Of a stretch of DNA of 64,000 bases, positions 1 through 10,790 are shown in pieces. The DNA comes from Isoetes taiwanensis (Eukaryota > Streptophyta > Lycopodiopsida > Isoetales > Isoetaceae), in assembly GCA_021234155.1 (NCBI GenBank), contig JAJEKV010000022.1:7349961-7413960 (forward strand), in the 5' to 3' direction. The first letter of the stretch is position 1. Each line of letters begins with the position of its first letter. Under the pieces are notes generated by a model. That model saw nothing but the letters and a program-made list of their open reading frames with translations. It was not told where the DNA came from and did no database searches. Both the position numbers and the translations under genes were made by a program.

Positions 1-164
1 GAAACCACACTTTCTACGTCTGAAAACCACACTTGAAAACGATGTATTATTTCTAGCATTTTCAGAACAAAATATTGTGTGGTTTTTAAGAGTTGCTTTT
101 TAGCAAAAAATTATAGGTTGAGCAGATTTTGGGTTGTTGTGATTAATTGCTAAAACAAATCGAG

Positions 165-422
165 GTATGACGAAGCAACTGGCAGCTATAGTGCCAATAA
201 GACTGGCTCCGGCAGTTACGAGGGTACCAATAACAATTTTGTAAGTATAAATTTGGTTTAGAAATTAGGCTTTCAAATTGAATACTACCATCAGTTTTGG
301 ATGGTCATGCTCAACAGAAGGCACTGTTCAAGAGAAATGTTGGTAAAAACGAACATGAAAGGGCCTTGAAACAAGGCAATCGTGCGACCATCCAATACGC
401 CTATGCGCGTGAAAGGGGCGAG
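165..422 (+). other. Two exon-like blocks of an unrecognised protein
   Basis: Two open blocks have splice-like edges: 165-240, ending before GTAAGT, and 295-422, after CAG and before GTATGT. The first reads YDEATGSYSANKTGSG and continues; the second is basic, with FKRNVGKNEHERALKQGNRA. The two reading frames do not join cleanly across the 54-bp gap, so this is either a decayed gene fragment or chance. I do not recognise the protein. The segment heads a run of gene fragments that continues to 11 kb. Confidence 0.2.
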
Positions 423-639
423 GTATGTATCATTCACTACATAATTATTTGCAACTACAACAATCTAATTGTTGCGATATGCTATAAGTCTGGTGTAGAT
501 GAAATTTGGGGGAGGGGAGAGTTCTGAGTCGAACATAACAACAATTAAAGACTTCATTTTTTGTTTGTAATATTCTTAAGTATTCCAATTCGTGGTAAAT
601 TGACTCAATGTATTTTGTAATGTGCAAACTATATCGTGA

Positions 640-1000
640 AATATATTAATTGAATTTAATTTAAATTTTCTATACTTTGTTTCCGTGCTGGCGAGTTTCC
701 CCACATGCGGCTCTAAATTTTGGAATTTTTTTCATAATTAATTGATTTTCTTATGATTAATTCATATTTTTGTAGTTGATTCTAATTTTCTAAAACTTTT
801 TATTATAAATGTGATTTATTTTTTTATTATTTTAATTATTAATTAGATTCTTTATCTATTTATTTGTTACTTTAATTATTTTATTATATTTACATTAATA
901 TTTCTTTAATATTTAATATTGAATATTTAATATTAAATATTAATGTTTATTTAATATTGAATACTAATATTTAATTAGTATTTTTTTTTTCTAGTTAGCA
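640..1000. other. AT-rich low-complexity stretch
   Basis: The stretch is almost only A and T, with repeated AATATT and TTAATATT words around 895-975. No gene is seen. Confidence 0.6.
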
Positions 1001-1085
1001 CACCAGCCTAACTAAGCCTACAGCCTTTCTTGCAATTCTAGCCTATCCACGTTGCATGGCCATATCAATATTTTTTACTTGGAGA

Positions 1086-1095
1086 TGACGTGTCA
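1086..1095. promoter_or_regulatory. ACGT-core (bZIP-type) element upstream of the NFU fragment
   Basis: TGACGTGTCA is a near-perfect palindrome with an ACGT core, the type bound by plant bZIP factors. It lies about 440 bp before the NFU start codon. Its position suggests the NFU fragment was duplicated together with its promoter. Activity is inference only. Confidence 0.3.
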
Positions 1096-1537
1096 TATTT
1101 CAAGCCATTAAATCTTAATCCTATGGCTAATAAAATTCCACGTATTTCCAAGAAAGGGATACCCAGATACGACAGGGTAGATGGATTTTCTAAGATTCGC
1201 ATCGATTTTTCCCCAGGCGTCTTCGCTAGTCTTTGTCATGGCCATAAGCCTATTCAGTCATCCTGAAGGAGACGACACCAGATTCGCGAAGTAAAGTAAG
1301 ATTTTTCTTGTCATTCTCTATTATTATTCTCAAGTTTTTTCTGCCATATCTTCAGGCATTTAGATCTCTCCAATCCGTTAGTCTCTTAGCTATCTTCTAC
1401 GGAAGCGTATCCTAGCTGGACGACATCAGTTTGCTTGTCGTGCCTTCCAATTTTGAAAGAGCTCAATACATGATGGATTCAGCCCTCAAGAATCAGTTGT
1501 TTGAATCCTCTATTAGCGTATGAATTGATTGCAGACA

Positions 1538-2261
1538 ATGGCGCCTCTCCGGTGTCTGTTGCAGAAATTTGGAGTACCCATTTCACAAAGACTCTGTCAG
1601 AACTTTCATCCCTGTGCACCCAACAAAAGTTTCAACCCTACAGCTTTTGCCACGCTATCGTTTATCACAAGAGATAATTCAATAAAACCTTTGATTCCTT
1701 GTAATGGTAAGATTTCGTTGAAATTCACATGTTTTACAGATTGAATCCAGTCTTGTTCTTCTCATAATTTCTCCGGTTAATGTTAGCTTTTTCAAACAGG
1801 ACAATGGAAGGGTATGTTAGTGCAATCAACTCCCACTCCTGCTTCCTTGATGTTTTATCCAGGAAAAGCCGTGATGGATATTGGTAGCTCTGATTTTCCA
1901 AATGCTCAAGTAGCCATGGTGTCCCCTTTAGCCCAGGCTATCTTTGACGTTGATGGTAGGTATTGTGAATTGGTTGGTTTTTGTTTCATTGTTCTGATGT
2001 TGGGGAAAGTCACATAAAATATGTTAATTACTTTTTTTGCTTAAATGCTTTGTTGTAATTTCATAGAGCATGCAAAATTGTATGTACTTGTTGCTTTGCA
2101 TCCACATTTAACTCTTCCATGGGCATAGATGCATATGACAGTAGATAAAAGTTGTTCGTGTGGCAAATATAACATTGTAATTGTACATAGATGTCACCAG
2201 AGTCTTCTTTGGAGCTAATTTTGTGACAGTCACCAAGTTTCCTGGGATATTCTCAAACTAG
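1538..2261 (+). pseudogene. Truncated mitochondrial NFU (NifU-like iron-sulfur scaffold), N-terminal half only
   Basis: The exons are 1538-1706 (ATG; basic, Arg/Ser-rich presequence with no acidic residue among the first ~45), 1800-1955 and 2191 onward. All introns are GT-AG and phase 1. Exon 2 starts the Nfu_N domain: QSTPTPASLMFYPGKAVM, then SSDFPNAQVAMVSPLA and IFDVDG. Exon 3 continues VTRVFFGANFVTVTK. These match the N-terminal domain of plant NFU4/NFU5, which hand Fe-S clusters to mitochondrial proteins. After VTVTK the family normally has a short acidic link, then WDILKPE. Here the link is missing: WDILK can still be read, but one frame over, so the frame shifts (about 10 nt lost, inferred) and hits TAG at 2259. 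The C-terminal NifU domain with its cluster-binding CxxC is absent downstream. This is therefore a partial, broken DNA-level duplicate with introns kept. Confidence 0.75.
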
Positions 2262-2364
2262 AGTTGGACCGTATACTGTGCTGGAACGTCACACCTGCTT
2301 CATTCAATTGCCTTTTGCATACGTGTGACGACCTGTTTTGTATGCACGAAAAGAATACACATAT

Positions 2365-2530
2365 GTTGAATTTGAGGCTCAGTTAATTGGGTCTTTATCT
2401 TGGTTGAGATGGCGTTGAATTTAAGGCTCAATGAATTGGGTCTTTATCTCAATTGAGATGATATAGGTTTTTTATGATTGCCTTTGAGTTTGGGCTCAGT
2501 TAATTGGGCTTTTATCTCGATTGGGATGAC
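2365..2530. repeat. Short tandem repeat, three diverged copies
   Basis: Three copies start near 2365, 2415 and 2483. Each has GAGG/GGGCTCARTKAATTGGG followed by CTTTATCT and TTGRGATG. Spacing is about 50-68 bp. The tract lies just downstream of the NFU break. Confidence 0.6.
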
Positions 2531-2559
2531 GTAGATCTTTGTTGGTTGCCATGCGTTGG

Positions 2560-3740
2560 TCTAATCTGGAAATGAAAGAGGATATGGATAATCTATGAGA
2601 ATTCAAATAGGAAATAATCTATGCTCATAGAAAGGAGAAAGATTAACAAATGTAAACGTGTGAACAAGAATATACCAAATCTATTAGTATCATAAACAAA
2701 AACGGGTCTGATCTTACATTGAGATCAACATATACAGCAAGCCATCTGTATGTTCCCATTCATAAACTCCATTATATTACAAAAAATTTATCACGGCGGC
2801 CAATGCCGCGAGCATTTCTTTGGTTCCTAACCTGTTCAACTGGATCCATTATAATGTTCCTAGCATGTTCAATTAGATCCACAATAATATCCAACGAACA
2901 TTTCTTTGGAACTAACTTCTGGAGGGTTTTTTTTTTGTTTAAACACGTGCAGTTCTACTCATTATGAACGTCTTAATCGTTCTAGCTTCATTCGCCTAGA
3001 AGGTGATATTACTAACTTGGAAATGGTTACGAAAGGACTTACTTGGTAACTTGCTGGTTTTCAATGGTGTCTAGTACATGTAGTCCATAATTACGTAGAG
3101 AACAACACACAACATCAAACGCAAAGGTAAACACTAAATATTCTATTTTTTATAAGGCCAAAACCAATAATGCTCCTATATATCGCATTCCTAGTAATGC
3201 ACATCCAATGTGTTTTCATAAAGAAAAACCAACATTGCCCCCATGTTTCTCATTCTCACATTCATTTTGCAAATAGGTTAATTAATTTGACAAATGGTAA
3301 AACGCTAGGTAGGTCCACGCATCCTTAATGTTTTTAGGAACGATGACTTCCCCAATTGAAAAGAGGGTATGTATATGCACATATTTTTTTAATGTTATTA
3401 GAAAGGTTGACAATGTAATGAGGTGAATAGTGAACCCTTCTTCATGCCTGGGGCGTGCTCATGCCCTTAACATTGGCTTTGCACATCGAGGCCATATGAA
3501 ATTTACATGATTCGTAAATGGTAGCATTGCATGAGTTATCATCTATTCGTACTTTGACGGTATAATAATAACGAAAAAGAACCATGAAATACCATAGAAG
3601 GAAAAGGGTTGTCCTGGTATATTAGATGCAATTTGTGAATATTTGGATGTCAAGCAACTGGGTCTGCCTTCCGGCAGTTTTTGCATCCATTCTAATCAAG
3701 AATGGCAAATCCCTATGAAAAACCTGTAGAATCCGGTTAA
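2560..3740. other. Gene-free stretch with a dispersed repeat piece
   Basis: No convincing coding region. The piece at about 2785-2900 (TATCACGGCGGCC ... CATTTCTTTGGTTCC ... CCATTATAATGT) resembles 57617-57690 (TATCGCGGCGATAA ... CATTTCTTTGGTTCC ... CCATTAATAATGT), so it is a dispersed repeat. Confidence 0.45.
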
Positions 3741-3748
3741 ATTTTGCC

Positions 3749-3893
3749 TTGACATTGTGGAACAGGAAGGGGTCAGGCATTCTTGCCAGCCCCTTGACCT
3801 GCAGAATCTGGTCGTGCCTCAACGGCGCTCCCGGATTCTGCAGGTCAGGGGGCTGGCAAGAATGCCCTCCCCCTTCCCGTTCCACATTACAAC
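3749..3893. repeat. Long near-perfect hairpin, ~63-bp arms
   Basis: The left arm is 3749-3811, the loop 3812-3830 and the right arm 3831-3893. The central part of the arms (GCATTCTTGCCAGCCCC, then TGACCTGCAGAAT) is almost perfectly complementary; the outer part has scattered mismatches, about 85-90% pairing overall. The size and loop resemble a young plant MIRNA or siRNA foldback, but an inverted duplication left by a transposon would look the same. Confidence 0.6.
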
Positions 3894-4715
3894 GAGATGG
3901 GTCCATTGCAAGGCGTGCTATTAGAACTTGTAAAGATAGCAGAGAGCTTAGTTGCAATGTTCCAATGGCGCCCATAGAAGTTGTGGAATTTATGGCAAAT
4001 CATTGGGGGACGATTCTCATTAACAATTACTTAAAAAAAGTATGGGACATTTGGTACTCCTCTCACATAGGTTTGGCTTCTAAACCGCAGCCCACGTGAT
4101 TCCATGCTTCATGGTGCTACAACCGGCGGCCTCCTATTTCTCTAATTAAAACGAGGGCCTTTGGTCCTCTATTTCTTTAAGAAAAGGGCAGACTTATGCC
4201 GTACTCAAATAATCTAATGCTGAGAAGAGCAGGCATCATAGAGGCTCGGAGTCTGTGCAGCATCCCCTGCTTTTGCTTCTGCTTCGGCCTTTTCTTTGAA
4301 GCGAAGCTATCCCTCTCGTCTTTCCATCGAAATGACCTTAACACACAGCCCTCAAGTTTATAGTGATCTAACGGTTGAGATCAATCTTAGCCGGTGGTTT
4401 ACTAGAGCCATAGCTGAAATTTTATTTAAGGAATATGTTAACATTTTATTGAAAATTTTATTAGAAAACCAAGGAAAGTTTTCTCGATCAGGGTGCTCTA
4501 ACTCTAGTTCCGATCCAGAGACGGGCATCACGGCTAGGTTTGCAAAACTGAATGCCGGGCTTCAGAAATAAGGGTTTGTATAGGCGAGATCCTTCCGGAA
4601 CGGCTTTGGCATGCTCGATTTTGGGGATGTTCAGGAGCTTCATAACATCTTAGAGACATGGTATCAGATTGTGGAAGGGGTGAAAGGCTTTTCATAATGC
4701 AAGTGGCAGCTCATT
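3894..4715. other. No recognisable gene
   Basis: A modest plus-strand open stretch (about 4296-4571) has no domain I recognise. No RNA gene or strong repeat is visible. Confidence 0.4.
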
Positions 4716-4954
4716 TTGTTAACATTTAGCAGCCTTCTGTACATAGAAAGATTTCACACGAGCACTCAGGGGAGACTTGTGACTCCTCATAAGAGTTTTC
4801 TGCAACTTTCTAGGAGATCATCGTTTTTGAAGAAATTGATGTATATTTGTGATGGCGACCATAATGGAATACTCTATTACGTTGGAACATCTTATGGTGT
4901 TGACCACTTGATAAACCTTGCTTTGCGGCAAGAAATGTTGATTGTGGTGTCCAG
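4716..4954 (+). pseudogene. Exon fragment of a BTB/POZ At2g30600-like protein (F5/8 type C domain)
   Basis: The open block ends RRSSFLKKLMYICDGD, then HNGILYYVGTSYGVDH and a short hydrophobic run before CCAG|GT at 4954/4955. The order RRSSF..L.YI.DGD.NG.L...GTSYG is the start of the galactose-binding-like F5/8 type C domain of plant BTB/POZ proteins of the At2g30600 type. The next part of that domain (TSRFTDPK-like) is not found downstream, nor are the BTB domains upstream. An AG precedes the block, but the upstream exon is not identifiable. This is probably a single-exon remnant. Confidence 0.5.
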
Positions 4955-4959
4955 GTTTT

Positions 4960-6930
4960 ACTGTTATTTTTTATTTGTCAGGCATTGCAGCATATCAACA
5001 TAATCCGTATGCAACATATCACCATAATCCGCAAGCATCCCCGCATCAAGAAATTATCAGGTAATGAAGAACCCGTTGAGTTGATTATGTCTTGTAGGTG
5101 TCAGCTCTTATTTGTTTGAACCGCTCTTATTCGTAAAATACCCCTTTAATTTTTTCTGTCTGGTGACCTAAACCTAAATGGGCCAAACGAATCGAAGAAG
5201 GGCAGCGCCATTCCAGCGCCCCCATTCCATCAGAAATGCAGCAGGAGCTTCCTCCTTCCATTCTTTTTTCCATTTTCTGACTCCAAGGCTTCCTTCCTGA
5301 TGCCTGCTAGCCGCCTTTGCAAGCAGATGAAAGAATATATATAGGCAGAGGAAAGAATGTATATAGGCCTGTTTATGCCGCAGAGATTGAACTTTCGAGG
5401 CTGGAGCTATGGAGCAGCATTGCCCACCACCACCATTCATTCTACTTTTGCATACTGGTGGTGGGCGCTACTACCAGTTAATGGTGTTGCAAGAAGAAAC
5501 AGGGTAAGGATGTAATGTATTTTGTAACTGCTATATTTATGTTGCAGAATATTGGAGATCAAAGTTGGGCCCAATAGTGGGTTTGTTCAACTTCATTTTT
5601 GCTAGACTTTCATGCATTGTTGCTGCTGCGACCCTCCTTCAAATTTTGCACTACGCCCATTATATAACAGTCCCAATATGTAGAGCCATTTGGATTGCGG
5701 TAATTTGTTGCTTTATTTGCTCCATTACTTATTTTATGGACATTCATGAGGATTCTTGCACTTGAAACTTCTACACTATTGTGACTTATTGCTTATAAGT
5801 ATGCTGTTGTGCTCATGTTGGAACGTTACTTTGTATGGGCATATATAAACTCGAGATTCCTTTGATGATTCATTTTCTTATTTAAACTTCCCGCTTTAGC
5901 AGTTTGGTTTTATTTACCAGCCCTTTGCATGGCTGCATTCTTTGTTATTTATATTTACTCATGCTCCGCTGTTTTGCTGCAGGGTGGTGGTTAATATTAT
6001 CTCATTGGCAGAGCAGTTGGTCCAAGGGTTGATGTGAGCATCAGCTTGTGTTTTTTCCTTGAAATGTGGTAGCTGGATCATTGTAAGTCATCTGTGTATT
6101 GGTTGGCATTATTCTTGTTAAAATGCTAGTGCTGCATCTAATAGTATATTCTGCATGTTGATTTTTCATATAGATGTTCGAGTGCTTTTGAAACTTTCTT
6201 GGATGCATTAGCTGGAGTAGGGATTCTCAAACGTATTTCTACCAACTCTTAGAATGAGAATTTAAATTACATTCGTTTATTTCATATTTGTTATTCCTCA
6301 AGTTGTTTTTTCTTGAGAGCGAATTGTAGACCTTAGTCAGGCAAAACCTGCAAGCATGTGAAGAAATATCTTTGCACACCTTAGTGACAAGCTAGCTCGT
6401 AGGCTTTGAGGCCTGTTTTTGCGTTCCTTTTTCAGGACAGAACCTATTTTCGCCTACTGACATTTGGGTCGACAATCAAAGTGCTGAGAGTCTACACATG
6501 TTTATCTTCCTTTTTGATGATGTGGGGATCCATTGAACTACGGGCATATGCCAGGATTTGGCATTTGCACTTTGACCTTGATAAATAAAACTGGCAAACG
6601 GACCTTTGAAGTTCCACTGGATTCCAACCTTTGGGGAAAAGAATCTTGTGGATGATGAAGCAGTTGTTGTTGGAGGTTCTAATCACAGTCATGCAACTAA
6701 GAATCTATATGATGCAAACCATGCAACCATGCTTTGAGCCACTCGATGTGACAAAGATATGGCTTGAGGAGTTGTTTGCCCTGTAACCTGTTTGTAATAC
6801 GGTGCTCAACATGTCCAGGACCTGCCCCTTGTTTGCAATTTCACTCTCTTATGCCTGGCATACAGACATGCCAAATTCTACAACCATTACCGTGAAAGGT
6901 TCTGCTGAAGAAGGCTCTTTCTTGTTCTCT
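4960..6930. other. No firm gene; promoter-like and exon-like remnants
   Basis: A block at about 4981-5060 can be read as AYQHNPYATYHHNPQ before a GT, but it does not join in frame to the preceding exon. Around 5330-5360 there are two TATATATAGG-like boxes, and at 5423-5467 a GCCCACCACC/GGTGGTGGGC hairpin. Nothing else can be supported. Confidence 0.3.
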
Positions 6931-6938
6931 TCTTTAAT

Positions 6939-8245
6939 GTGCCTCCATCCCACATTCCTCGGCTTGCATTGAATTTGCAGTTGGAGCCTTCTTTTGACAC
7001 AAAGGAGAAATCTGGCACCACTTTCCAAGGGCAACTTAATGTTGTGCCTGAAGTTTTAGAAAGTCAAGACAAAATTGAGAAACCACAGATAAGTAATGTG
7101 GAGTTTCCATTGTCTATTATTGGCAGTGACGGGAATGCTGTGAAAGGCCAGTTAGTTAGTTTTGAAGGAAGACTGTCTTAAAGAACAGTCTGAGCAGAAG
7201 CTTGCACCATTTAATCCTGAGAGTCTACACCTTCAAACATATCCTTTGCCACTTGCCACACACGAGGAAGTGATAAAGGATAAGGATTTGTTTATGGACA
7301 CGCTTGGCAAGTTCCAAGCTGCTTTGGGGATGAAAATGACGTGAGTAATATCTTAGCTTTCTAACCTTCGGGTTTGCAATGTTTTTTTCCTTACATCTGC
7401 GTACAGGAGTCCAAGAATGGGAGGTACGTCATTGGATTTGCATATATTATATCGTGAGGTCACTTTTCGTGGTGGCCTGCAACAGGTGGCTCCTCTCTTT
7501 ATATTTGGCAATTCATCTAATCCGCAATATTCATAATGATTTAGGTGCTTAGCAGTTTGAGGGTCTAATTACTTTTATTCTCTTATTAACTATGGTTAAC
7601 GTTTTCTCTTTGTGAAAATGCTATTACGAAAGGAAGCTAATCAGTTGGATATATAGAATTCACAATTATAAAGATATATGGCAAAAGGAATAAGCTGATG
7701 GGTAATGATGATGGAGTGAAAATTAAATTATTTTAGACTATTAGATGATTTTCAAGGGGATCATAATCATATGATGTTGCGATACATGGGTATTTAGTAA
7801 GATTTAGTTATTGCAATGCTCATCCCATAGCAATAGATTGTTGGCATGAATTGAATACTCCCTAGTTTTTGCTAAGTATGTATCTTGTTCTTCAGGTTAT
7901 CAAAGAGAGAATGTGGAAAGATGTGAAGGAAGCATTGAAGTTTCCCCCAACTGCTACAAATGCATCCTTTGTGCTGCGCAAGTATTATACGAATTTGCTC
8001 CACCATTATGAGCAAGTTTATTTTTTTCAGGGTTTAGGGGTTACTTGTTCCACCACCGGGTATGTGGCCCCTTAAAAGTGATTTGTGCTCTAGTTCACAT
8101 TTATGATTATAACATGTCATGTTTTTTTAAGCAGTTCCTTTACCGGCACCATCTCCACTATCTCAGCCAGTTGATAACGGTGTTACAGCTCCATCGGTAG
8201 TGGAAGATCTATCAAGCAGAAAGAGGGCAAGAGGCAGCGCTGAAG
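6939..8245 (+). pseudogene. ARID half of an ARID-HMG (HMGB9/10/11/15-like) gene
   Basis: The exons are: one ending at 7340, 7407-7485, 7896 to about 8059, and 8135-8245. Together they encode an ARID DNA-binding domain: DKDLFMDTLGKFQ, then GGTSLDLHILYREVTFRGG, then KFPPTATNASFVLRKYY and LLHHYEQVYFF. This is the hallmark order of the plant ARID-HMG proteins, nuclear AT-rich-DNA binders. Exon 8135-8245 gives a Pro-rich linker and SSRKRARGSAEG. The frame upstream breaks at a TAA near 7180. The donor after the third exon is ambiguous: GT at 8060 gives a stop, while a weak GT just after VYFFQ keeps the frame. No HMG-box exon follows anywhere in the window. It is either truncated or continues outside by an implausibly long intron; a broken copy is more likely. 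Confidence 0.65.
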
Positions 8246-8599
8246 GTAATCTGTATTTGGAATTTATTTGAACTGAGGGTCTCTATTTTGTTAGGTTTTA
8301 TGCAGCAGCTCCTTCTCGTCTGTTAAATTGAGTTTGTCGACTGTCAGTTGATTTTGCGGCAGCTGTTTGGCAAAATGCTTCGGGAGATGGCAAGTTTGAG
8401 CATGCTTACCTTGTATACATGTACAAGTAGTTTTTTATTTAATAAATTATCGTAGGTCATTTTTTTTGAATAAAATGGAGTTCTGAAATTCTGGCCTCTT
8501 TCTCTTTGATCTCACATTCCAAGGTATTCTTCCTCGAGCTGCTCCCTTCTGTATCTGGAGACTTGAAAAGGTTTTTAACTCGGTTACAGTAATATGTCT

Positions 8600-9290
8600 C
8601 CATTTGTAGTGTCATCTCCAATTCCTTCCTCAGATCAGAATCCTCCCGCGAACTCAGATATTGTGGTCTTCAAAGCCTCAACTTTCTTCATGCTCTCTTC
8701 AAGTTCCACAATGAATTTTTTCATTAGACTTAGCCTCTGGCAGCCTAAACTAACCTCAATTTCATGCACCTCTTCTAACATGCTTGCCCTTTCATTCTCA
8801 AGCTTATTTACGACTTCCTTAATCAATTCAAAGTTCTCTTTAAAAAGAGTGGTCTAATTTTGAACTTTCTAAGCAAGTAACTTTGCTAGAAGTGGCAACT
8901 TGGACATCCTTTCCTCTACTAGACCGCAATTTTATACTTCATAACTTGAGCCCCAAAAGAGGCCCAATTGATCTTGTGCTTTGCGGGGTTTGAAATGGCA
9001 AGATTCACAATTTTCCCATGCAAAAGCATAAGCCACCGCTTTCTCACTTCATTGTTTGGCATAGTTTCCTTTCTCGATATAATTTTTTCAACAATCGTCC
9101 AATTTTTCTCGAACCGAGGTTGGATCATGGAAACTTTCATCTTATTGCTTGGGCCTTCTTGCCAAACCGAGGCCCATTGTGCATCTGTTACATTATCTTC
9201 CAACCATTTTACTTTCAAAGCGGTGCAATCCTTCACCGTAAAGTCCATGAATGTCTATGAAATCTTGCTCTCGGTCACCGCTTAGGCCAT
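8600..9290 (-). pseudogene. Degenerate gene: globular N-terminus plus coiled coil, unknown family
   Basis: Read on the minus strand, a start near 9290 is followed by two early stops. The block 9248-8919 then gives KWLEDNVTDAQWASVWQEG, RFEKNWTIVEKIISRKE and VRKRWLMLLHGKIVNLA. After a stop and frame change, 8826-8635 encodes a heptad-like helix (VVNKLENERASMLEEVHEIE, then MKKFIVELEESMKKVE). The stops and frame change mark it as dead. I do not recognise the family. Its lack of introns fits a retrocopy or a repeat-borne gene. Confidence 0.45.
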
Positions 9291-9509
9291 TGTAAATTGA
9301 ACGGATCAAAGGATTGTGTGACGGAATTGGTGATCAAGGAAGAGGATTCGGAAACAGGGGATTCGAAATTGGGGCAGAATAAAGAAAGGGCGCGCGGGAA
9401 ACGAGGCAAATGATGTCCTCTGAAAAAAAACTGACTGCTCGAATTTAGGTGCTTTAAGTGCTTGGTGCTTTCGCGCATTTTGGGGTACCACTATCAAATT
9501 TACACCCCT

Positions 9510-10408
9510 AGATTGTTTCTTAAAAATGCAATATGAATGTGTGCAACCAACTAATATAACGTTTTTAAGCCTTTTGAATGCATGCGCTAGCTTAACAACA
9601 GTTGAACAAGGACGCCTTCTTCATGAGCGATTCATTTGCTCCAAAGTTGAATGCGATATCATGGAATGAGATGGTTGTTGGGTACTTGCAGAGCAGTAAT
9701 AGTCTTATTGTTGCTCTAGATGTTTTGACATGATGCAACTTGAAGGCATAAAACCAGATGTGGTTACATGGAACACAATGATTGCAGGATATGTAAGCCA
9801 TGGTGAAGGTCTGCTGGCTTTAGATTGCTTTGCAAAGATGCAGCATGAAAACATTGATCCCTCCAAGGCCACATTTCGAATTGCTTTGTCAACATGTGCC
9901 ACTATTGGAGCTATAGACCAGGGTAGATGTATCCATGATAAGATTGCCAAGATGAGCAAGCAACTTGACATAACATCGGAAAATTCTGTCCTTGATATGT
10001 ATGCTAAATGTGATAGCCTGAGTGAGGCCTGCATAGTGTTTGAGAATTTGCCAATGCAAGACAAGGTGTCATGGAATGCAATGATTGGGAGATATGCATA
10101 GCATGGAAAATGTTCTCTTGTGTTACAATGCTTTGAGAATATGCAACAAGCTGATATAATACCAGATGGGCTATCATTTACTAGCATTTTGATTGTGTGC
10201 AGGTCTGGTGGATGAAGGGCGCTGGTATTTCAAGTCCATGATAGAGGACTATGGCATCATGCCATTGGCTTTGCATTGTGCTTGTATCATTGATCTCTTG
10301 GGCCGTGCTGGAAATCTCACCGAGGTAGAACATCTACTGCAAGCCACAGATGAAACAAATATTTCTGGATGGAAATGCCTTGCTTATCTCTTGCAATATG
10401 CATGGTAA
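9510..10408 (+). pseudogene. Pentatricopeptide repeat (PPR) gene fragment, PLS type
   Basis: PPR motifs are clear but in several frames: ITFLSLLNACASLTTVEQG near 9560-9610; an open block 9730-10101 with GIKPDVVTWNTMIAGY, then MYAKCDSLSEACIVFENLP and KVSWNAMIGRYA; then a TAG and a further block 10193-10408 with [18 protein letters not shown] and [10 protein letters not shown]. It has the same architecture as the intact PPR at 26-28.7 kb but is not a local copy of it. At least two frameshifts and one stop make it non-functional. Confidence 0.75.
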
Positions 10409-10439
10409 TGTTCAAGTAGCACTACAAGAGGATAGCTAA

Positions 10440-10790
10440 AAAAAACAGAGGTCTTTTTTCCCCAAAAAAATTTCTCCCGTGTCCTCCATTCCCTTGGCGT
10501 CTGCTCCAGCCTCCAATCCGGCCAACTGTAGTCGTTCTAGCCTCTAATCCGGTCGTTTTTTATTGCTCCAACATTCCCAGGTTTTCCCAGGTTACATAGG
10601 TAAGAAACACTGTTAGACAGAGTTTTGTTAGATATTTTAGATAGAGTTTTGTTAGATATTTTAGACAGAGTTTTGTTTAGATATTAAGGCGTTGCGTAAT
10701 GCAAAATCCAAGCCTCAAGAATGGATCGATCAGGTTAGGAATAATCTCGTTAATGCGATTCATTGGGCATTTGAGAAGTCTGAGCCTATT
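10440..10790. repeat. Short tandem repeats and non-coding filler
   Basis: About 10617-10684 holds three copies of a ~30-bp unit (ACAGAGTTTTGTTAGATATTT). The rest of the stretch shows two related CTCCAATCCGG / CTCTAATCCGG words near 10510-10550. Confidence 0.6.
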
